Source: Jatrophihabitans sp964252635
Lineage (GTDB): Bacteria; Actinomycetota; Actinomycetes; Mycobacteriales; Jatrophihabitantaceae
Assembly: GCF_964252635.1 (NCBI RefSeq)
Contig: NZ_CAXUNP010000058.1
Span: forward strand, 1-17,845
Direction: 5' to 3'
Length of the DNA stretch: 17,845 nt
Shown here one piece after another: positions 13,303 through 17,845 of the stretch (positions within the stretch are counted from its first letter, which is position 1; the number at the start of each line of letters is the position of its first letter). Under the pieces are notes generated by a model that was not told the origin of the DNA, did not search any database, and was given only the letters and a program-made list of their open reading frames with translations. The translations under genes and the position numbers were made by a program.

Positions 13303-13710
13303 TCACGCCCGCTCGAGCACGACCACCGGGATCTCCCGGTCGGTCTTGCCCTGGTACTCCTCGTAGCTCGGCCACACCTCGGTCATGTGCTTCCACATGG
13401 CCGGCTTCTCCTCGGCGGTGGCCACACGGGCGTGCACGGGGAAGGTGTCGGCTTTGATCTGGATCTCGACGTCGGGGTTCTTCTCGATGTTCTTGAACCA
13501 CTCGGGAGCGTCGGGGTCGCCACCCTTGGAGGCGACGATCAGGTACGTGTCCTCCCAGTCCCGATAGATCAACGGGTGGATGCGCTCCTTGCCGGACTTC
13601 CGCCCGGTGGTGTGGAGCAGCAGGATCGTCGTCCCGTTCTCCCAGTCGTAACCCTCCTTGCCGTCCGTCGCCTCGTAACGCTCGACGTGTTCCTTGCCGA
13701 ACAAGGGCAT
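13303..13710 (-). CDS. Deazaflavin (F420)-dependent nitroreductase family protein (Ddn/FDOR-B-like)
   Basis: 135-residue split beta-barrel protein of the F420H2-dependent quinone reductase/Ddn family, which reduces quinones or other acceptors with reduced F420. Family blocks are TTILLLHTTGRKSGKERIHPLIY, the cofactor-phosphate-binding YLIVASKGGDPDAPEWFKNI, NPDVEIQI and WPSYEEYQGKTDREIPVVVLE near the end. The substrate is unknown. ATG 13710 has GAGAGGA 6 nt upstream. It is divergent from pirin across a 99-bp promoter region that contains a palindrome. Its presence implies that the host makes coenzyme F420. Confidence 0.92.
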   Translation of the reverse strand: MPLFGKEHVERYEATDGKEGYDWENGTTILLLHTTGRKSGKERIHPLIYRDWEDTYLIVASKGGDPDAPEWFKNIEKNPDVEIQIKADTFPVHARVATAEEKPAMWKHMTEVWPSYEEYQGKTDREIPVVVLERA

Positions 13711-13775
13711 GAGTGGTCCTCTCGTCGGAGTCGTTGTGCGGAATAGCCTGCCCAGGCCGGTCGTTCCCTAAAGCA

Positions 13776-13789
13776 GTTGCAAGTGCAAC
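13776..13789. promoter_or_regulatory. Palindrome GTTGCA-AG-TGCAAC, probable operator
   Basis: A perfect 6-bp dyad with a 2-nt centre lies 21-34 bp upstream of the pirin ATG and 66-79 bp upstream of the divergent Ddn-family gene. The size and symmetry fit a winged-helix repressor such as the MarR family. No regulator gene is adjacent, so the factor is not identified. Confidence 0.5.
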
Positions 13790-13809
13790 GACACCGAGGA
13801 GGCTGTCCC

Positions 13810-14808
13810 ATGGCTGCCGTCACCGCCGACACGCTGGTCCTGCCGCGGGTGAAGGGGGCTGGCCTCGGCGACACCGAGCGGCCCGTGCTCGCGGTCTCCA
13901 CCGGCCCGCAAGGCCACGAGGGCGAGGGCTTCCCGGTCCGCCGGACGATGGCCGGCATCCGGTATGAGTACCTCGACCCGTTCATCATGATGGATCACAT
14001 GGGCGAGGTCGACTACGCCGCGGGCGAGCCCAAGGGCACCAACTGGCACCCGCATCGCGGCTTCGAGACCGTCACGTACCTCATCGACGGTCAGTTCATC
14101 CACCAGGACACCCACGGCGGCGGCGGGGTCATCCATGAGGGCTCGACGCAGTGGATGACCGCCGGCTCTGGGCTGCTGCACATCGAGACGCCGCCCGAGC
14201 AGCTCGTCGAGAAGGGCGGCCTGTTCAACGGCTTCCAGCTCTGGGTCAACCTGCCCGCCGCCGAGAAGTTCACGACGCCGGCCTACCAACCCGTCGAGGC
14301 GTCGGACCTGTTGCTGCTGGCCAGCGAGGACGGCGGGGCGCTGCTGCGCGTCATCGCCGGTGAGATCGCCGGTTCGGACGGGGTGCCGCACCGCGGCCCG
14401 GGCTCCACGCACTCGCCGATCACCCTGCTGCACGCCTCGATCGCGGCCGGTGCGTCGCTGTCGCTGCCGTGGCAGGCCGATTACAACGCACTCGCCTACG
14501 TCTACGCGGGCAACGGCACGGTGGGCCCGAAGGGCGACGCGATCCACGGCGGCCAGCTGGCCGTGTTCGGCGCCGGCGATCGCCTCACCCTGACCGCCGA
14601 CGCCAGGCAGGACAGCCGGACCAGCTCGCTCGAGGTCATCCTGCTCGGCGGCCGGCCCATCGGCGAGCCGATGGTGCAGTACGGCCCGTTCGTCATGAAC
14701 ACCAAGCAGGAGCTGCAGCAGGCCATGGCCGACTACCAGTCCGGTCGGCTCGGCGTCATCCCGCCGGACGCGATCATGCCGCACGTCTACAGCGGCGCCA
14801 CGGACTGA
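13810..14808 (+). CDS. Pirin family protein
   Basis: 332-residue bicupin. The N-terminal cupin holds the metal-binding set H80 and H82 (NWHPHRGFETVTYLIDG) and H124 and E126 (GSGLLHIE), matching the four Fe ligands of pirins. Bacterial pirins can act as quercetin dioxygenases or bind regulatory partners; which applies here is unknown. The C-terminal cupin ends VILLGGRPIGEPMVQYGPFVMNT, the usual pirin signature. ATG 13810 has GAGGAGG 7 nt upstream. The palindrome at 13776-13789 is likely its operator, giving shared control with the divergent F420-type reductase, which would fit a response to quinones or redox stress. Confidence 0.93.
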   Translation: MAAVTADTLVLPRVKGAGLGDTERPVLAVSTGPQGHEGEGFPVRRTMAGIRYEYLDPFIMMDHMGEVDYAAGEPKGTNWHPHRGFETVTYLIDGQFIHQDTHGGGGVIHEGSTQWMTAGSGLLHIETPPEQLVEKGGLFNGFQLWVNLPAAEKFTTPAYQPVEASDLLLLASEDGGALLRVIAGEIAGSDGVPHRGPGSTHSPITLLHASIAAGASLSLPWQADYNALAYVYAGNGTVGPKGDAIHGGQLAVFGAGDRLTLTADARQDSRTSSLEVILLGGRPIGEPMVQYGPFVMNTKQELQQAMADYQSGRLGVIPPDAIMPHVYSGATD

Positions 14809-14813
14809 CCCGC

Positions 14814-14872
14814 CTTCCCCATCGCCGTGGCCGCGCGCCGATGGGTCGAACGCGGCCACAGCGGTGGGGAAG
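14814..14872. terminator. Long hairpin (22-bp imperfect stem) between pirin and sseB-like gene
   Basis: Arms 14814-14835 and 14851-14872 pair over 22 positions with one G-T and one mismatch, around a 15-nt loop. It begins 5 bp after the pirin stop and ends 2 bp before the GGAGA ribosome site of the next gene. It lacks a T-run. It may terminate pirin transcripts, or act in the leader of the next gene. Confidence 0.65.
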
Positions 14873-14887
14873 ACGGAGAATGTCGGC

Positions 14888-15595
14888 ATGACCACCGATC
14901 TCGACGGGCTGCTCGCGCAGGCGGCCGTGTCCGGCGACCCGGCAGCGGCCCGGCGCTTCACCGACGCGCTGCTCGCCTCGACGGTCGGGTGGCTGCTCGC
15001 CGCCGACCCGCAGGGCCGGCAGTCGCCGATCACGGTGCCGACGCACGGCATCACCGCTGTCCCGTTCTTCAGCACCCCGGACAAGGCCCAGGACGCGTTG
15101 CGCACCCTGGCGCGCCCCGGCCTCACCGAGGTGCCCGTCGCCTGCCGCGACCTGTTCGCGCAGGCGGTTCGCAACAACGCGGTCACCGCGCTGAACCCGT
15201 TCAGCCAGCACGGCAAGTCCTTCACCGTCCCGGAGATGTCCGACCTGCTCGCGGGCGTCGACCCGGCGAGCCGCACCCGCGTGGCGGGTGCCGGAACCAC
15301 CTTGCTGATCGGGCAACCCGCGTACGTCGCCCCCGGCCTCGTCGAGGGTCTCACCGCATACCTGGAGGTGCTCGGCGGCGTCGACTCGGCCTCGCTGGCC
15401 TGGGTCCAGTACCCCGACGGTCTGCAGGGCTACTTGCTCGCCGTGCGCACCGCGCTGCCGCGCGAGACGGTGAACGCCGGCATCAACGGGCCCGCCTCAC
15501 GTACCGAGGGACGCACCCTGGACGTCATGGTCATCGCGCCCGGCGAGCACGACCCGGCGGCCCCGGTGCCGCCCTTCTTCCCGGCCTCGTCGTAG
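14888..15595 (+). CDS. SseB family protein
   Basis: 235-residue protein of the SseB N-terminal family, common and often multi-copy in Actinobacteria; function poorly defined. Typical elements are the early DGLLAQAAVSGDPAAARRFTDALLAS helix, VGWLLAADP, ITVPTHGITAVPFFSTPDKA and the NPFSQHGKSFTVPEMSDLL block. The second half (LLIGQPAYVAPGLVEGLTAYL and VMVIAPGEHD) resembles the C-terminal region of longer SseB proteins. ATG 14888 has GGAGA 8 nt upstream. The preceding hairpin suggests separate transcription from pirin. It converges on the ATPase gene with a 25-bp gap. Confidence 0.8.
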   Translation: MTTDLDGLLAQAAVSGDPAAARRFTDALLASTVGWLLAADPQGRQSPITVPTHGITAVPFFSTPDKAQDALRTLARPGLTEVPVACRDLFAQAVRNNAVTALNPFSQHGKSFTVPEMSDLLAGVDPASRTRVAGAGTTLLIGQPAYVAPGLVEGLTAYLEVLGGVDSASLAWVQYPDGLQGYLLAVRTALPRETVNAGINGPASRTEGRTLDVMVIAPGEHDPAAPVPPFFPASS

Positions 15596-15620
15596 GCCAG
15601 GCCCGGTCCTGGGTGCGACC

Positions 15621-16343
15621 TCAGTCGTCCAGCACGTAGCGCAGGAACACGTCCGGGTCGCCGAGGAAGTCACGCCAGTTCTGCACCAGCTCGAGGTCGT
15701 CCCACGCGACCTCGCGCAGGCCGTGCTCGCCGACCTCGAGGATCGTGGCGCCCGGTGTGGCCGCGATGACCGGTGAGTGGGTGGCGACCAGTGACTGGCG
15801 CCGCCCGTCCCGAGCCATGCGATGCAGCAGGCCCACCAGGGCCAGGCAGCCGCTGAACGACAGCGCCGACTCCGGTTCGTCGAGCACGTAGAAACCGGGG
15901 TCGGCGAACCGGGACTCCAGCACGCTCAGGAACGACTCGCCGTGGGACAGCTCGTGGAACACCGGATCGGCACTCCCCGGGTTGCGCTCCAGATAGCTGT
16001 AGAAGCCGTGCATGGTCTCGGCGCGCAGGAAGAACCCCCACTTCGACGCCCCGATGCCGCGCCGCAGCCGCAGCATCCGGTGCAGGTCGGACTCGGACTC
16101 GCGGGTGCTGTGCCGGGCGCCGGTGGAACCGCCCTCGGCCGACAGCCCGTAGGCCTGGGCCACGGCTTCGATGAGCGTCGACTTGCCCGACCCGTTCTCG
16201 CCGACGAGCACGGTCAGCGGCCCGAGCTCGACGCCATGGCCCAGGAGGTCGGCGACGGCAGGGATGTCGTGCGGCCAACCAACCGTCGCGGCGGGCGCGC
16301 GCGGGTCGCGCTCGACCCGCGTCACGGGGAGTTCGTCGAACAC
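15621..16343 (-). CDS. ABC-type ATPase (predicted COG3910-like AAA family)
   Basis: 240-residue soluble ATP-binding protein. Walker A is GENGSGKST (48-56), the ABC signature-like motif is LSHGE (132-136), Walker B is FYVLDEPE (151-158) and the H-loop is ATHSPV with H189. No membrane partner, coiled coil or nuclease domain is present, so it is not a transporter pair or an SMC/OLD nuclease. Single genes of this kind are widespread in Actinobacteria without a known role. GTG 16343 is chosen, as the upstream extension has no family likeness. It is divergent from lon across a 136-bp region holding a HAIR-like element. Confidence 0.82.
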   Translation of the reverse strand: MFDELPVTRVERDPRAPAATVGWPHDIPAVADLLGHGVELGPLTVLVGENGSGKSTLIEAVAQAYGLSAEGGSTGARHSTRESESDLHRMLRLRRGIGASKWGFFLRAETMHGFYSYLERNPGSADPVFHELSHGESFLSVLESRFADPGFYVLDEPESALSFSGCLALVGLLHRMARDGRRQSLVATHSPVIAATPGATILEVGEHGLREVAWDDLELVQNWRDFLGDPDVFLRYVLDD

Positions 16344-16438
16344 CGTCCCAGCCTGGCAGACCGGCCTGACCGTTCGGCTCGTTCGCCCAGAGCGGACGCC
16401 TTCGGCGGCCGAGACGGAACAGACGCCCCCACCTCGGA

Positions 16439-16459
16439 GTTGAGCCGACAAGACTCAAT
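16439..16459 (+). promoter_or_regulatory. HAIR-like HspR operator upstream of lon
   Basis: GTTGAGC-N7-ACTCAAT matches the HspR-associated inverted repeat CTTGAGT-N7-ACTCAAG with the exact 7-nt spacer and three deviations. It ends 20 bp before the lon ATG. HspR is the heat-shock repressor of Actinobacteria, and lon is a known HspR target in Streptomyces. TTGAGC within the left arm could serve as a -35 box, so binding would block the promoter. Confidence 0.7.
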
Positions 16460-16479
16460 TCGCGAGATAGAGGTATCCC

Positions 16480-17845
16480 ATGACTGACGTCATCACCCTG
16501 CCGATCCTGTCGCTGCCCGACCTCGTCGTGCTGCCCGGCATGGTCGTGCCCGTCGAGCTGGACGCCGACACGCGCCCGGTGATCGAGGCGGCCCGGGCCG
16601 GTTCGGACGGCCGGCTGCTGCTCGCCCCGCGCCTGTCCGACCGCTACCCCACCCACGGCGTCGTCGCGACCGTCGAGCAACTGGGCCGCCTGCCCGGCGG
16701 CGCCGCGGCCGCGGTCCTGCGCGCCGGCGCACGTGCCCGACTGGGTTCCGGCGTGCCCGGTCCCGGTGCCGCGCTGTGGGTCGAGGCCGAGCCCGTCGAG
16801 GACGCCCCGTCCACCGAGGCCGTCCGCGAGCTCGCGACTGACTACAAGAAGGTGGTCATCGCGATCCTGCAGCAGCGCAACGCCTGGCAGGTCATCGACC
16901 AGGTGCAGAAGGTCGACGACCCCAGCGAGCTCGCCGACATGGCCGGTTACGCCCCGTACCTGTCCGACGAGCAGAAGCGTGAGCTGCTCGAGACCCCCGA
17001 CGTCCACGAGCGGCTGACCCGCGTCCTGGAGTGGGCGCGCGAGCACTTCGCCGAGCTCGAGGTCACCGAGAAGATCCGCGACGACGTCCGCGAGGGCATG
17101 GACAAGCGCCAGCGTGAGTTCCTGCTGCGCGAGCAGCTCGCCGCGATCCGCAAGGAACTGGGCGAGGGCGAACCGGAGGGCTCGGACGACTACCGCGCCC
17201 GCGTCGAAGCCGCCGAGCTGCCGGACAAGGTCCGCGAGGCCGCGCTGCGCGAGGTCGACAAGCTCGAGCGGGCCTCGGACCAGTCGCCCGAGACGAGCTG
17301 GATCCGCACCTGGCTCGACACCGTGCTCGACCTGCCCTGGTCGACGCGCACCGACGACAACACCGACCTCAAGAGCGCCCGCGAGATCCTGGACGCCGAC
17401 CACCACGGCCTCGACGACGTGAAGGACCGCATCGTCGAGTACCTGGCCGTCCGTTCGCGGCGCGCCGCGCGCGGCCTCGAGGTCGTCGGCGGGCGTGGCT
17501 CCGGGGCCGTGCTGGCCCTCGTCGGCCCGCCCGGCGTCGGCAAGACCTCGCTCGGCGAGTCCGTCGCCCGCACGCTCGGCCGCAAGTTCGTCCGCGTCGC
17601 CCTCGGCGGGGTGCGCGACGAGGCGGAGATCCGCGGCCACCGGCGTACCTACGTCGGCGCCCTGCCCGGGCGCATCGTCCGCGCCATCAGCGAGGCCGGC
17701 TCGATGAACCCGGTCGTGTTGCTCGACGAGATCGACAAGGTCGGTTCGGACTACCGCGGCGACCCCGCGGCGGCCCTGCTCGAGGTGCTGGACCCGGCGC
17801 AGAACCACACGTTCCGCGACCACTACCTCGAGGTCGACCTCGACC
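16480..17845 (+). CDS. lon: ATP-dependent Lon protease, N-terminal part (3' end outside window)
   Basis: Lon degrades misfolded and regulatory proteins in the cytoplasm. The first 455 codons are present. The N-terminal substrate-binding domain opens TLPILSLPDLVVLPGMVVPVEL. The helical linker contains DKRQREFLLREQLAAIRKELG. The AAA+ domain carries Walker A GPPGVGKT (349-356) and Walker B VVLLDEIDK (412-420), followed by GDPAAALLEVLDPAQN. The sensor-2 region and the Ser-Lys protease domain lie beyond the window. ATG 16480 has AGAGG 6 nt upstream. The HAIR-like element just upstream points to heat-shock control by HspR. The frame is intact. Confidence 0.96.
   Translation, partial: MTDVITLPILSLPDLVVLPGMVVPVELDADTRPVIEAARAGSDGRLLLAPRLSDRYPTHGVVATVEQLGRLPGGAAAAVLRAGARARLGSGVPGPGAALWVEAEPVEDAPSTEAVRELATDYKKVVIAILQQRNAWQVIDQVQKVDDPSELADMAGYAPYLSDEQKRELLETPDVHERLTRVLEWAREHFAELEVTEKIRDDVREGMDKRQREFLLREQLAAIRKELGEGEPEGSDDYRARVEAAELPDKVREAALREVDKLERASDQSPETSWIRTWLDTVLDLPWSTRTDDNTDLKSAREILDADHHGLDDVKDRIVEYLAVRSRRAARGLEVVGGRGSGAVLALVGPPGVGKTSLGESVARTLGRKFVRVALGGVRDEAEIRGHRRTYVGALPGRIVRAISEAGSMNPVVLLDEIDKVGSDYRGDPAAALLEVLDPAQNHTFRDHYLEVDLD

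Noticed and set aside
15670..17823. 717-codon reverse frame opposite lon and the ATPase gene
   Set aside because: It is the antisense of lon continued into another frame of the ATPase gene; no motif supports it.

Overview
The window is chromosomal DNA from a high-GC actinobacterium. The evidence is the near-universal G/C third codon positions, frequent GTG starts, an F420-type (Ddn-family) reductase, actinobacterial small families (DUF501, DUF4235, DUF5302) and the gene order mfd - mazG - eno - ftsB/divIC-like - DUF501 - ppx, which matches Mycobacterium tuberculosis Rv1020-Rv1026. The genus cannot be fixed from this sequence.

Layout. (1) 1-2649, forward: 3' part of mfd, a SurA-N-like lipoprotein and mazG, closed by a strong bidirectional hairpin. 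(2) 2770-7579: an accessory block set into the conserved order between mazG and eno. It holds a GAF-like/EAL c-di-GMP phosphodiesterase (reverse), a divergent MFS exporter (forward), about 0.8 kb of gene-poor, AT-richer DNA with a 100-N assembly gap, and a membrane diguanylate cyclase (forward). Mycobacterium has lpqU at this place; it is absent here. (3) 7676-10984, forward: eno, ftsB/divIC-like, DUF501 and ppx/gppA, tightly packed. (4) 10971-12549: DUF4235 membrane protein (reverse), family 5 uracil-DNA glycosylase (forward) and a hotdog thioesterase (reverse), with short convergent 3' overlaps. (5) 12604-13710: an unusual tRNA with anticodon UAA (forward), overlapped antisense by the end of a CBS-domain gene; the reverse genes Ddn-family reductase, DUF5302 and CBS protein probably form one unit. 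(6) 13810-17845: pirin, SseB-family protein, a reverse ABC-type ATPase, and the 5' part of lon, preceded by a HAIR-like (HspR) operator.

The most unusual feature is in the gene-poor stretch. Two copies of a seven-codon reverse-strand ORF, MTQGWGF-stop, flank the assembly gap. The outer copy has a full AAGGAGG ribosome binding site 7 nt before its ATG. Within the ORF the copies differ at only three bases, all silent (Gly and Phe third positions, TAA/TAG stop). The two contig ends are compatible with a tandem array of about 32-bp units that the assembler could not resolve. I know of no described family with this sequence. It may be a multi-copy micro-peptide (signal or RiPP-like precursor) next to an exporter and c-di-GMP genes, but that role is inference only.
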